This document shows positions 27,715 to 37,028 of a DNA stretch of 64,000 bases, one piece after another. The first letter of the stretch is position 1, and each line of letters begins with the position of its first letter. Origin of the DNA: Planctomycetota bacterium (GTDB taxonomy: Bacteria; Planctomycetota; Phycisphaerae; UBA1845); contig JAUWWQ010000001.1 of the NCBI GenBank assembly GCA_030616775.1, positions 113,419-177,418 of the forward strand, in the 5' to 3' direction. A program made the translations under genes and the position numbers. The notes beneath the pieces are model-generated. The model saw only the letters and a list, made by a program, of their open reading frames with translations. It ran no database searches and was not told where the DNA came from.

Positions 27715-29805
27715 TCAAGGCTTGTCCTTCGAAGGCCCGTCATCGGGGACGGAGGCTGGCGACCTCAGTCCGTCTGGGGCGTTGCGATCATCGCGCCGTG
27801 CCCCGACGGGTCCGCCGGGAGCGGCGACTGTTTCGAGGGGCTGTGGTTCTTCCTCTTCTTCGTACAGTTTGCGCTGCACGAACGCCTTGAGTCTCGGCCC
27901 CTCGGGATGCTCGTGTGTGTACATGTCCTTGGGCATCTTCCCTGCAAGCCAAGCAGGGTTCATCGGATAGACCATCGGGCCAAACATCGTCGAATAGCCG
28001 TGCCAGACGAGGATGGCCAGTGTGGCAAGCCACGCCTCGTAGTAATGAATGACCAGGACCACGTCTAGGACGCCCTTGGGCAGATTCCACCGTTCGACGA
28101 AGTAATTGTCGAACCACAGCAGGACGCCGGTGATGGTCATGATGACCGCTCCCCAGATAAGCGCCCAATATTCGCACTTCTCCATGTAGCTGAACCGGCC
28201 GAACCGGGGTTTGCCCTCACGAACGCCAAGGAAGTACAGGGCGCTCTGCTTGATATGAACCAGATCGCGCGGGGACGCCAACATGTCTCTGAACCACCGC
28301 CTGCCCCGCCGCGTGCCGAAATACCCCATATGCCACAAGCAACAGATCACGAAGATGACCGCGGCAATGCGATGAACCAGTCCGCGGATAAGGAAGCCCT
28401 CGCCTCCGCCCCACCCGAATAGAAGCCGGACCCACCACGCCTCGGAAAACCGCAGCGAAAAGCCCGAAATAACCAGCACGATGAACGAAATGGCAAGCAC
28501 CCAGTGCTGCATCGTTTCATTGACGGTCATTCGGACTACGAGGGGCTTTTGCCCCATGATCTTGATATGGCGGAACCAGTCGCCGAGGCAATGCAGGGCC
28601 ATCAGCCCGATGGTGATACTGATCAGCCAGTAGTAGAATACCGTAAAGAAGCGGGGCCACCCCGTTTTGATCCCCGCAGCGGTCTCGTGAATCGGGACAC
28701 TGGCAAGTTCGGCCGTGATCCCGGGGTGGCAATGACCGCAGGTCTCTCGCAGGTTATTGGGGTGAATGGACGCCGTCGGATCGGTATGCTTGAGGATACG
28801 GTGGGCGCCATGACATGATGCGCAGTTGGCGACGTTGACGTCTCCGGCCTTGGACTTAAGACCATGATAGCTGTCGATGTAGGTGCGCAATCGACCGGGC
28901 TCGATGCCGTACTTCTCATTAAGCACGGCGGATTCGTGGCACGGCGCGCAGGTTTCCTCAGCCACGCGGGCGGCGCTGACCGGCGATCGGGGATCATCCG
29001 GCGAAATGATCCCATGCTCGCCGTGACAGTGAGTACATACCGGTGAATCCACCGCGCCACGGTGGACAAGCTGGCCGTGGATCCCATCCCAGTAATCCTG
29101 AGTGACAGATTTGTGACACTGACCGCAGGTGTCCGGAATGTTGAAATGGTGGATTGTCGATTCGGGATCGGCGGGACTCAGGATGCGATGAGCCGTCTGG
29201 TTTCCTTCAGCGTCCGTAGCCGAGTGGCAATCGTTGCAGGTGGCCTCGACGTACAGCCCCATTCTGCTCGCCTGCCCGTGAACGCTACTTTCGTATAGTC
29301 TCAAAGGTTCGCCGCGCAAGAATTCGTGTCTCTTGACCAGGTCCACGTTAGTGTGGCAGGATCGGCAGGTGCTCGGCACATTGATGTGATGGACATGCGA
29401 TTGTCTGTCGGACGAGGGCAAGATTTCATGGGCCCCATGACAGCTCCAGCACCTGGGAAGATCCGGATCCTTTCCCACCTGCAATCGACCGTGCTTTTCA
29501 TAGATCTCGGCCTCCTCCTCGTGGCACTCGCCGCAGTTTACCGGCGCGACGGTGTCACCGTGCGGTCGAGGAGATTCGGGAGCCAACTGCTCCATCGAGA
29601 TGGATTCGTGGCAGTCCGTGCAGTCGATAGTGCTGTGAATGGAACCGGCCAAAAGCTCATACGGTGCGCCCGGAAGCTTCCTATCCGCTGTACCGTCGTG
29701 GCAGTCCGCACAGCTTTGAGGCGGCGAATCCTGGGCGTGTGCAGAGCCGGCCAGACTCACCGCGCTCAGCGCGAAGTATACAGCAAACGATATAGCTGGT
29801 CTCAT
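27715..29805 (-). CDS. Fused multihaem (11 CxxCH) cytochrome c - cytochrome b membrane protein, 696 aa
   Basis: ATG 29805 follows AAGGAGAG and opens a signal peptide (RPAISFAVYFALSAVSLAGSAHA). Eleven CxxCH motifs follow in the first ~370 residues (CADCH, CTDCH, CGECH, CWSCH, CRSCH, CNDCH, CGQCH, CTHCH, CAPCH, CASCH, CGHCH). About five membrane helices then form a di-haem cytochrome b domain of the formate dehydrogenase gamma/hydrogenase type (FFTVFYYWLISITIGLMALH, QHWVLAISFIVLVISGFSL, HRIAAVIFVICCLWHMGYF, YWALIWGAVIMTITGVLLWF, AWLATLAILVWHGYSTMF). The topology fits quinol/quinone exchange wired to periplasmic haems in one chain. The C-terminal tail is charged and disordered. It is paralogous to the next gene and lies 97 bp downstream of it. 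Confidence 0.88.
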   Translation of the reverse strand: MRPAISFAVYFALSAVSLAGSAHAQDSPPQSCADCHDGTADRKLPGAPYELLAGSIHSTIDCTDCHESISMEQLAPESPRPHGDTVAPVNCGECHEEEAEIYEKHGRLQVGKDPDLPRCWSCHGAHEILPSSDRQSHVHHINVPSTCRSCHTNVDLVKRHEFLRGEPLRLYESSVHGQASRMGLYVEATCNDCHSATDAEGNQTAHRILSPADPESTIHHFNIPDTCGQCHKSVTQDYWDGIHGQLVHRGAVDSPVCTHCHGEHGIISPDDPRSPVSAARVAEETCAPCHESAVLNEKYGIEPGRLRTYIDSYHGLKSKAGDVNVANCASCHGAHRILKHTDPTASIHPNNLRETCGHCHPGITAELASVPIHETAAGIKTGWPRFFTVFYYWLISITIGLMALHCLGDWFRHIKIMGQKPLVVRMTVNETMQHWVLAISFIVLVISGFSLRFSEAWWVRLLFGWGGGEGFLIRGLVHRIAAVIFVICCLWHMGYFGTRRGRRWFRDMLASPRDLVHIKQSALYFLGVREGKPRFGRFSYMEKCEYWALIWGAVIMTITGVLLWFDNYFVERWNLPKGVLDVVLVIHYYEAWLATLAILVWHGYSTMFGPMVYPMNPAWLAGKMPKDMYTHEHPEGPRLKAFVQRKLYEEEEEPQPLETVAAPGGPVGARRDDRNAPDGLRSPASVPDDGPSKDKP

Positions 29806-29902
29806 AAGCACTCTCCTTGGCGCTGCGAAACAGGTTGAACTGTTCCGGCGTCGGAACCGGGCTGCCGGTACGGGTATTAACCGCCGGCGTGGGATCATCT
29901 TC

Positions 29903-32785
29903 CTACCGATAGGTGAACAGCATCGCATAAATAATCAGGGCAACCAGCGCGAACCCAATGGCCAGTGCCGTAAAGCCAAACACCCTAACCCACAGCGTGA
30001 AGCCCGGCGAAGCTGGCTCTGTCAGGTGCTTCTCCAGCTCACCGTTAGCAGTCAAGTCATCGTACAATCGGGGCTTATCCTGCTTCAACTCCTGCACCGT
30101 CATCCGTCCGGTGAAAATCACAGGATCCATCGGGAACTTCTCCGGGCGGAAATGGGTGTTGAAAAAGTGCACCGTAAAGATGAACCCGGTCGCTAGAAGC
30201 GCCTCGTCACTGTGCACAATCGTAGCCACATTAATCCACCAACCGGGGATGAAACGAGTGAATGCTTCCGGGAACCACAAGCACAGGCCAGTGATCCCAA
30301 TGATGGCCACACCCCAGAAAACGGCGAAGTAGTCGAATTTCTCCCAATAGGTCCAGCGCCCATACTGCGGACGCGGTCCGAGACCCAGGAACCACTTCAG
30401 CGTGTACGTAAATTCCCTAATATCGGACAGCCTGGGCAGAATCGTATCCGGCCCAAAGAAGTACTCCCTCACCGTCCTATCGCTCTTGAAGAACTTACGG
30501 GCCACGTTCCCAAGATGTGCGAAGAAATACCCAAATGTCACGATCGCACAGATTCGGTGAATCCAGCCAGCTGTGTCGGTCCCACCCAAGATTCTGAACA
30601 GCACCTGTGCCCACTGCGTGTACGAAAACTTCAGCATCATTCCGGTAATTGCCAAGCCAAAGAAGCTCAAGATTACCGTAAGGTGCAGTTTGCGCTGAAA
30701 AGGTGTGAATCGCACGAATTCCCTCGCACCGGGTTTCGCGGTGGCTAGCGTGGCGGTATGCTCTTTCCGCAGCTTCCAGGACCGCGGAAGCCAGGCCAGT
30801 GTATGTATCCAGAAGAAGCCAAAGGTGCCCACCAACAGCCCCGTCATGCCCCAAAAGGCGTAGAACAAGACGGGATACTTGTCTGGGTCATGGTGCGTGG
30901 CATGAGTAAGGTACCCCGCGAACTGACGATGTGAACCTTCATGACATTTGCCACACGTCTCGACGATGTTATTGCGGTGCAAGGTAGAACGCGGGTCGGT
31001 CGGCCGGTAAATCGCATGAGCGTCGTGGCAGTCGTAGCACTTCGCCCGCGTTGTGTCCCCCAGCTTGGATGCTTTCCCGTGATAAGTCTTGAAGTACGTC
31101 TCGGCAACCTCCTTGTGACACTGCCCGCATTGCTCCATTATCCCGAGCTTGAAGGCGGGCATGTCCGTACGAGCTACGGTGTGTGCCGAGTGGCAGTCGT
31201 CGCAATGCGGCAGCTCCGGCATCCCGCGCACCCGCCGGCTGTCGTAATCCGGGTTTCCCTCCACTGAGTGAATGCTCCGTTGATACTGCTCGTAGATACC
31301 GTCGTGGCATTGGCCACACGTAGCAGCGATGTTCTGTTTGCTGACCGTCGATTCAGGGTCGCTTCGGGGAAGCTCCTTGTGGGCTGAATGACAATCCGTG
31401 CAGGTCGCCGTTACGGTCAGACCGCTCTCGAGCAGCCCCTTCCCGTGGATGCTCATGGTGTAGTGTTCGATGATCTTCTCTTCTGGGCCGAAATAACGGA
31501 CGGCGGCCTTCTCACCCTCACGATGGCACTTCGCGCAGAGCCGCGGAATATTCCGGCTGTGCGTGAGCGACTCGCGTATGATGGCCGCGAGTAGCGCCGG
31601 AGCGTCAGGAGGAATATCGGGTTCAAGCACACCATGCCGCCCATGACAGTCGGTACAATGCGGAGCATTGGGGTCTCCGGCAGCGTGCAACTGCCCGTGC
31701 CGGCCTCGATCATAGTCGGTCCCCTCTTCCGTGTGGCACACGGCACAATTAACCGGGCCGGTGATCGTCTTACAGGAACGCTCCTTGGACGGCTGCACCC
31801 CGGTGTGGCATTGTGCGCAGGAGACATTCTCCCGACCATGGACTGACCGCGCATGCTCGTCCACATCAACATACAGCAAACGGCCGTCACCGCTTGCCAC
31901 GAGAGTCGAGTCACTGTGACACCGCAGGCAGTCGGAGTTGCTCATCAGTGTGTCGTAGAAGACCTTCCGAGCTTCGTGTGGCAAATGGCACTCCACGCAG
32001 ATGGGTACTACGCGCCTGCCCTGTTCAGTCTTCTCCCATAACTCACCGGCGATCACCTTGCGATGGACCTCTTCAATCAGGCCGTGACACTGCATGCATG
32101 TTTCCCGTACCCTGTCCTGGTGGATAGTCGACTCAGGATCGGTGTGCGGGCGAACATTATGCCCCGTGTGGCAACTCGTGCAGACCGCCGTGACAACCAG
32201 GCCCTGCTTGAACAGACCCTCGCCGTGAATGCTCTGTTTGTACCGCTGGACAATCTGCTCCTGGGGAATGTCGTGGGTGCGTTCGACCTCGGCGCCTTCG
32301 GCATGACATTGAGCGCACATCTGTGGAATGTTGAAGGGTGAGATTGCGGAATCTGGGGCCTTCAAGGGAAGGATATAGTGCTTGCCGTGGCAATCCTGAC
32401 ACAGGGGTGCATCCTTGTCGCCAGCCTCCGCTCTCTGCCCGTGCGTACTGGCCCAGAACGCCGCAATGGGACCGTCTTCGTCCTCGTGACACTCACCGCA
32501 GTTGACCCGCTCAAGCCCGGTTAGGTGCGGCCACTCCTCAACACCATCAAGTTCTTCGTGGCAGTCGGTACACTCCAAATCGGAATGCACACTCTGCGCG
32601 AAGCGCTCCGTGTCAACATGAAGTGACACATCGTGACCGTCCCGCTCAACTTTCAGGCCGGGGCTGCTGTGACATTGGAGACAGTCGGGATTGTCTTGTC
32701 CGTTTGCAGGCAGCACCAAAAGCAGGAACGCCACCCAAGCAACGACTGTGAAAGGTGCTCGGCTGGTTACCACCTTGTATCGCAT
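29903..32785 (-). CDS. Fused multihaem (19 CxxCH) cytochrome c - cytochrome b membrane protein, 960 aa
   Basis: Start taken at ATG 32785, giving the signal peptide APFTVVAWVAFLLLVLPANG; a GTG at 32803 is the alternative. I count 19 CxxCH motifs, from CLQCH near residue 40 to CGKCH near 650, in a repetitive cytochrome c7/c3-like pattern with many distal His (SVHGRENVSCAQCH, SIHGKGLL). The last ~300 residues carry about six helices of a cytochrome b (PVLFYAFWGMTGLLVGTFGF, HLTVILSFFGLAITGMML, HRICAIVTFGYFFAHLGN, FAVFWGVAIIGITGLCLWF, ALLATGFIFTVHFFNTHF, GFTALAIGFALVALIIYAML). Likely role: moving electrons between the quinone pool and periplasmic or outer-surface cytochromes. Direction and partners are unknown. 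Confidence 0.9.
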   Translation of the reverse strand: MRYKVVTSRAPFTVVAWVAFLLLVLPANGQDNPDCLQCHSSPGLKVERDGHDVSLHVDTERFAQSVHSDLECTDCHEELDGVEEWPHLTGLERVNCGECHEDEDGPIAAFWASTHGQRAEAGDKDAPLCQDCHGKHYILPLKAPDSAISPFNIPQMCAQCHAEGAEVERTHDIPQEQIVQRYKQSIHGEGLFKQGLVVTAVCTSCHTGHNVRPHTDPESTIHQDRVRETCMQCHGLIEEVHRKVIAGELWEKTEQGRRVVPICVECHLPHEARKVFYDTLMSNSDCLRCHSDSTLVASGDGRLLYVDVDEHARSVHGRENVSCAQCHTGVQPSKERSCKTITGPVNCAVCHTEEGTDYDRGRHGQLHAAGDPNAPHCTDCHGRHGVLEPDIPPDAPALLAAIIRESLTHSRNIPRLCAKCHREGEKAAVRYFGPEEKIIEHYTMSIHGKGLLESGLTVTATCTDCHSAHKELPRSDPESTVSKQNIAATCGQCHDGIYEQYQRSIHSVEGNPDYDSRRVRGMPELPHCDDCHSAHTVARTDMPAFKLGIMEQCGQCHKEVAETYFKTYHGKASKLGDTTRAKCYDCHDAHAIYRPTDPRSTLHRNNIVETCGKCHEGSHRQFAGYLTHATHHDPDKYPVLFYAFWGMTGLLVGTFGFFWIHTLAWLPRSWKLRKEHTATLATAKPGAREFVRFTPFQRKLHLTVILSFFGLAITGMMLKFSYTQWAQVLFRILGGTDTAGWIHRICAIVTFGYFFAHLGNVARKFFKSDRTVREYFFGPDTILPRLSDIREFTYTLKWFLGLGPRPQYGRWTYWEKFDYFAVFWGVAIIGITGLCLWFPEAFTRFIPGWWINVATIVHSDEALLATGFIFTVHFFNTHFRPEKFPMDPVIFTGRMTVQELKQDKPRLYDDLTANGELEKHLTEPASPGFTLWVRVFGFTALAIGFALVALIIYAMLFTYR

Positions 32786-32848
32786 CTTCTGTGGGTACGC
32801 CACTGTCAGAAGACCACAGCCATCATCCAGGCCGCGGCTCCTCGGCCG

Positions 32849-33103
32849 TCAGTCATTAGAATTCATAGACTGAGCCGGCTCCCTCTGGCTCGGGCTTTCC
32901 GGTTCATTTGGCGCGAATCTGTCCGGCCCTATCCGCGTGGACAGCTGAGTCGTAATCGCTCGGATCGCCTCCGGGGTAGACTCCGAAGTCGATTCTTGAC
33001 CAGGCACCACAGGGCCGAGAGCAATGCTCGCCAGGGCGTTCATCAATCCGCCGACGCTCATCGGCTGAACCTTGATCCGCTCAACTCTCGCCGGACCGGG
33101 CAT
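32849..33103 (-). CDS. Small hypothetical protein, 84 aa
   Basis: ATG 33103 is preceded by GGAAAGG at about eight bases, and the ORF fills the space between the HmcA-like gene and the 19-haem gene. The N-terminal ~35 residues (VQPMSVGGLMNALASIALGP) are mildly hydrophobic; the rest is polar, rich in Ser/Pro/Glu. No haem or Fe-S motif. I do not recognise it. Position and the ribosome binding site are the only support. Confidence 0.35.
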   Translation of the reverse strand: MPGPARVERIKVQPMSVGGLMNALASIALGPVVPGQESTSESTPEAIRAITTQLSTRIGPDRFAPNEPESPSQREPAQSMNSND

Positions 33104-33162
33104 CGTTCCAGCCTTTCCGAATCGGCTGACGGTCCGTCCCGCCCTGCCCACTCGCCGGGGCG

Positions 33163-34356
33163 TCAGCCAGAACCCAGTGTCTGAGCACTGGCGACAGGGC
33201 CGGGACGCTTGACCGGGAAAACGATACCTTCCTCTTCGTCGTGGCACTCTTCGCAACTCGGAGGACGGTCAAACTTACGGTCGACGTGGCAATCCTCGCA
33301 GTCGATCTCCACGTGGGCCTCGTCCAACTGCTGTCCGGTTACGGCGTGGTCGAACGTGTCCGGGCTCCAGGCACTGTGGCAGGCGTTGCACTCGCGATCG
33401 AGCTTGACAAAGCGCACTTCCTCGTGGCACACACGGCAACTCTTGTCTTCATGATAGGGGCTGAGCGGCCATCCCGTGGTAATATGGTCAAATGACGGAG
33501 GTTCGGGCTCGCCCTCCAGCCAATGGCAGTGGTCGCATCTCTCGGGACTCTCCATGTCGTGGCAATGGGCGCAAGGGTCGTGATGCTCCTCGAGCGTCTT
33601 GACCTTGACCTCTTCTGCCTTTGCTTGGTCTTCGTGGCACCGCATACAATTGTCCTCGTGGTGGCACTCCGCACAGCTAAACCCGAATCGGTGAATGTGT
33701 TCCTTGTGACGAAAGGTGACATTCGTCCCAGCCACGTACTTGTATTTGGTCTGATAGGTCTTGATCTCCGGCTCCGGAATGGGCGGGTGCATCCGCCCCA
33801 TAATGTCGTCTTTGGTCGGAATCCCCGTCATTCCGAACTCTCGACCGCGCCCGGCCTTCGGCGGGTGGCATACCTCGCAGGCGGTTTCGTGGCTCCACTC
33901 TCGGTGGCAGGCCAGACACTGCCGGTGATAGGCGGCCTTCAGGCTGGGCTTACGCATATCCTCGCGCACCGGAGAGACTTCGTGGCAGCTCTTGCACTCG
34001 GGATGTTCAGCGCCCTCGGGTGTAAAATGGTGGCATACCGTACACCCACGGGTCATCTCCGCCATGTCGGCGTGCCCCTTATGGTCGAACGGGACCGGCA
34101 AATAGAGTTCTTCCAACTCGTTTAGGATTACCAAATCGGGGACGCGTTTCTTGAATGCCTCGGCCATTGCAGCGGCTTCGGCACGATTGCACCCTCGGAG
34201 GCACAGGTTCTCCGGCGATGGGTTGTCGCACGTGTGGCAGGAGCCGCACGGTCCCCCGTGATCCGGCAAGCGCAGGGCGGGGTCCTGGGCGGGCGCCAGT
34301 GTGGCAAGGGCCCCGCCCAACAATGTGGCCACTAGGGTCCTCAGCGATCTCAGCAT
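33163..34356 (-). CDS. HmcA-like class III multihaem cytochrome c (13 CxxCH), 397 aa
   Basis: Start at ATG 34356: GGAGGG lies seven bases upstream and the protein begins with a signal peptide (MLRSLRTLVATLLGGALATLAPA). An in-frame ATG at 34389, overlapping the upstream stop as ATGA, would add 11 residues. Thirteen CxxCH motifs (CGSCH, CTVCH, CKSCH, CLACH, CEVCH, CAECH, CMRCH, CAHCH, CDHCH, CRVCH, CNACH, CEDCH, CEECH) with paired His (FDHKGHADM, FRHKEHIHRFGF, TFDHAVTG) match cytochrome c3 modules. The first motif, GPCGSCHTC, is HmcA-like. HmcA of Desulfovibrio has 16 haems. Periplasmic electron-transfer subunit of the Hmc-like complex encoded upstream. Confidence 0.88.
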   Translation of the reverse strand: MLRSLRTLVATLLGGALATLAPAQDPALRLPDHGGPCGSCHTCDNPSPENLCLRGCNRAEAAAMAEAFKKRVPDLVILNELEELYLPVPFDHKGHADMAEMTRGCTVCHHFTPEGAEHPECKSCHEVSPVREDMRKPSLKAAYHRQCLACHREWSHETACEVCHPPKAGRGREFGMTGIPTKDDIMGRMHPPIPEPEIKTYQTKYKYVAGTNVTFRHKEHIHRFGFSCAECHHEDNCMRCHEDQAKAEEVKVKTLEEHHDPCAHCHDMESPERCDHCHWLEGEPEPPSFDHITTGWPLSPYHEDKSCRVCHEEVRFVKLDRECNACHSAWSPDTFDHAVTGQQLDEAHVEIDCEDCHVDRKFDRPPSCEECHDEEEGIVFPVKRPGPVASAQTLGSG

Positions 34357-34385
34357 TGAGCAGCCCTCCGGTTTCTGGCAGTGAC

Positions 34386-34502
34386 TCATCGGCGCTCCGG
34401 CGTAACAAACCGCCAGAACAGGATGAACGCCACCATAAAGACGACCGCGATCACGTACTCGATCGCTTTCGTCTCCATCATGTACTCTTGTAAAGTCTGC
34501 AT
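34386..34502 (-). CDS. Small single-helix membrane protein (HmcD-like), 38 aa
   Basis: A short ORF between the HmcBC fusion and HmcA-like gene: ATG 34502, stop TGA 34386-34388, with AGAGGTG seven bases before the start. The peptide begins MQTLQEYMMETKAIEYV and then forms one membrane helix (IAVVFMVAFILFWRFV) with a positive tail (TPERR). HmcD of Desulfovibrio is a ~47-residue membrane protein at the equivalent operon position, so I infer an Hmc-complex small subunit. Such a short sequence cannot prove homology. Confidence 0.6.
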   Translation of the reverse strand: MQTLQEYMMETKAIEYVIAVVFMVAFILFWRFVTPERR

Positions 34503-34528
34503 TCGCAGGCACCTCTCGACTCTGCGGT

Positions 34529-36787
34529 CTAATGCTCCACGCCGTACCGCGGGTCATCACGGAGCACCGGCATCCGGTTGACCATCCAGCGGAAGGTGAG
34601 CAGGCCCACCGTAACGACCGTTATGGTCACGGCAAACTCCGTCCAGCGAGGGAAGTAACGCTCCGCCTGGTTCCACTGGAACGTGATTATGGAGACGTTG
34701 AGCCGGTTGAGCACAATGCCCAGAACGGTCAGGACGCTCGTAAAGCGCACCAGCGAAGCGCTTTGTATCCGGACCGCATGAGCGAAGAGGAGGCAGGGCA
34801 ACAGCACGAAACCGAAGACCTCCGCCAGGAACCAGAACCCGTGGGGAGTAATCAAAAGGTCCCAGTGTTGCCCGTGGGCGACACCGAGCCACTTCAGGCA
34901 GAAGTACGTAAACAGGACAACAGAGGCGGCCTTGCCCAAACCGATCACCAACCGGTCGACGTGAGCCGGGTCGTGGCCGGCCACCTGGTCATGGAAGATT
35001 CGATGCGAAAGCATGCTCTCCACGATGACCATTGCAAGCCCCGCAGCGACGGCGGACACGAAGAAAAACACCGGGATAAACGGCGAGTACCACAGGGGAT
35101 GCACCTTACCCGGGGCCAGGAGAAATAGGGCCCCCAGCGCCGACTGGTGCAGTGTCGACAAGATGACACCGAAGATCGTGGCCCCGATGGTCAGTCTAGC
35201 AGCCCACTTGCGCAGCGTTTTGGCGTTGATCCATTCAAAAATGGCCGGACAGAACTCCACAAACTGGACCGTAAGGTAAAGCGCCACGTGCCAGCCGACC
35301 AGGAACATCACCGACGTGACACCGAACGAAACAAACATCGGGTAGGGAAGCCGCCACGGCCGACCAAGGTCATAGCAAAGACCGACCACGACAAAGAAAT
35401 ATCCCAATAACCCTGTAAGGATCGCCGGACGGACCAGCGGGCGGTAGTCTTTCAGTCCAAACAGGTGCACTGCAGAGCCGAGGACGAAGCCGCCCGCAGC
35501 CAGGGCCACGCCGCATAGGACGTCGAAACCAATCCACAGTCCCCAGGGATTGTTGTTTGTAAGATTGGTGGTGGCTCCCAGCCCCTTGGTGAACCGGATC
35601 CATGTGATCGGAAGGCCGACGCAAAGGATGATCAACGCCACCGCGTTGAAGGGAGTGAGCAGCCCCTTCGCATACTCGCCCAGGGACTGCCCCATGAACA
35701 GCTTGTCCGCCACCCAGGACCACGAGATGGCGGGTGCTGCGACGAGTGCGCTGGGGCCGGGGTTGTCCGCAGGGCCCTTCGGAGGTTCTTCGACCACAGC
35801 AAGCTGTGGCGGGTCATCCGGATCGGGCGATGGTCTCGGCTCATCGACCGTGGTCACGGACGACGGGTCGCCCCCACCAGGAACCTGCCTCGGACTGTCG
35901 AGTTGGGCCGACTCCTCCCGACGTTTCGTGAAAGCGTAGCAACCGATAAACAGCGCCGGCCAGATGGTCAACACCAGTGGTACTGCGGAGAGGAAGCCCT
36001 TGGTCAGCTCCGGATAAGGGGTCGTTCCAAGGTCAGTCCGAAAACCGAGCTCCCCGAACGGCTTGGGTGAAATGTACAGCCAGCAAGTTCCCCCGGCCTC
36101 GGTCTCACCGTAGATGTGATCCACGTACCTGGCAGGGTCATGTAGGATCTTTGCCCGGGCAAAAGCGATAAGGTCCTTCCGTTTGCCGAACGTGATGGCC
36201 TCCTCGGGACACATCTTTGCGCAGCCCGGAATATCTCCCTCTTTGGTGAACCGGTCGAAGCACATGGTGCACTTCCTGACCACGGGGGTATATGGATTGT
36301 CGAACGTGTAGGAGGGAACGTAGAAGGGGCAAGCGATCATGCAATAACGGCAGCCTATGCAGACGTCTTCATTGTACAGCACGGGACCCTCAGGGGTCTT
36401 CCGGAAGGCTGCAACGAGACAGGCCGATGCACAGGCCGGCTCGTTACAATGCATACATTGCTTCTTGACGTATACGGGGTTCACGCCCGGTTCAGGTGAC
36501 GGATATTCGTTGACCACCGTGAACCACTCGTTACCGGTTCTCCTCATCTGCTGGAAAACCGACTTATCTTCATAGGCTTCGATCGGCTGATTGGGCTGGC
36601 CGTTGGCCTCCTTGCAGGCCCACTCGCACTTCCGGCACCCCACGCAAAGGCTGAGGTCCGTCAGCATCCCCATCCATTCGTCCGAAATCCTCTGCACGGG
36701 TACCGCCTCAACGGTCTCGGTTCCCGCGATGCTGGCGGCGCCGGCCGCCCCGGCCAGCTTGAGGAAGTCCCGTCGATTCGTGCTCAT
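34529..36787 (-). CDS. HmcB-HmcC fusion: TAT-exported four-cluster Fe-S domain joined to NrfD-type quinone-interacting membrane domain, 752 aa
   Basis: ATG 36787 opens a TAT signal (TNRRDFLKLAGAAGAASIAG). Residues 48-195 hold four [4Fe-4S] cysteine sets: CVGCRKCEWAC, CMHCNEPACASAC, CIGCRYCMIAC, and CTMC with CAKMC. One helix (FLSAVPLVLTIWPALFIGC, 265-283) is the HmcB anchor. A ~60-residue Pro/Asp/Glu linker follows, then about ten helices of the NrfD/PsrC family to the C-terminus. In Desulfovibrio these are separate hmcB and hmcC genes. The fused protein should pass electrons between periplasmic Fe-S/haem carriers and the quinone pool. The small membrane gene begins 26 bp downstream. Confidence 0.9.
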   Translation of the reverse strand: MSTNRRDFLKLAGAAGAASIAGTETVEAVPVQRISDEWMGMLTDLSLCVGCRKCEWACKEANGQPNQPIEAYEDKSVFQQMRRTGNEWFTVVNEYPSPEPGVNPVYVKKQCMHCNEPACASACLVAAFRKTPEGPVLYNEDVCIGCRYCMIACPFYVPSYTFDNPYTPVVRKCTMCFDRFTKEGDIPGCAKMCPEEAITFGKRKDLIAFARAKILHDPARYVDHIYGETEAGGTCWLYISPKPFGELGFRTDLGTTPYPELTKGFLSAVPLVLTIWPALFIGCYAFTKRREESAQLDSPRQVPGGGDPSSVTTVDEPRPSPDPDDPPQLAVVEEPPKGPADNPGPSALVAAPAISWSWVADKLFMGQSLGEYAKGLLTPFNAVALIILCVGLPITWIRFTKGLGATTNLTNNNPWGLWIGFDVLCGVALAAGGFVLGSAVHLFGLKDYRPLVRPAILTGLLGYFFVVVGLCYDLGRPWRLPYPMFVSFGVTSVMFLVGWHVALYLTVQFVEFCPAIFEWINAKTLRKWAARLTIGATIFGVILSTLHQSALGALFLLAPGKVHPLWYSPFIPVFFFVSAVAAGLAMVIVESMLSHRIFHDQVAGHDPAHVDRLVIGLGKAASVVLFTYFCLKWLGVAHGQHWDLLITPHGFWFLAEVFGFVLLPCLLFAHAVRIQSASLVRFTSVLTVLGIVLNRLNVSIITFQWNQAERYFPRWTEFAVTITVVTVGLLTFRWMVNRMPVLRDDPRYGVEH

Positions 36788-36953
36788 CAAACTTTCACCC
36801 TTGTATGTTGATTGCGCGCAGCGCGGCCGCACCTCACCTCACCCACCAGGACGGTTTCCTGCCTTCGTCCGGGTTTCACAGGCCTACGACCGCAGGCGTT
36901 ACGTCACCTCGGACCGCTGGGACCCCAATGGGCTCTAGAATCCATGTACGCAT

Positions 36954-36981
36954 GGTATACATACGCCATACGCGTATACAA
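36954..36981 (-). promoter_or_regulatory. Candidate promoter for the Hmc-like operon
   Basis: Minus strand: TTGTAT (36981-36976) and TATACC (36959-36954), 16 bp apart, inside a local AT-rich palindrome in which GTATAC occurs on both sides (36955-36960 and 36974-36979). The symmetry might also be an operator. The leader to the start at 36787 would be about 160 nt. Confidence 0.35.
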
Positions 36982-37028
36982 TCGGCATGCCATGCCCACC
37001 GGACCATCGAGTATTCTTGCGGCCAGGG

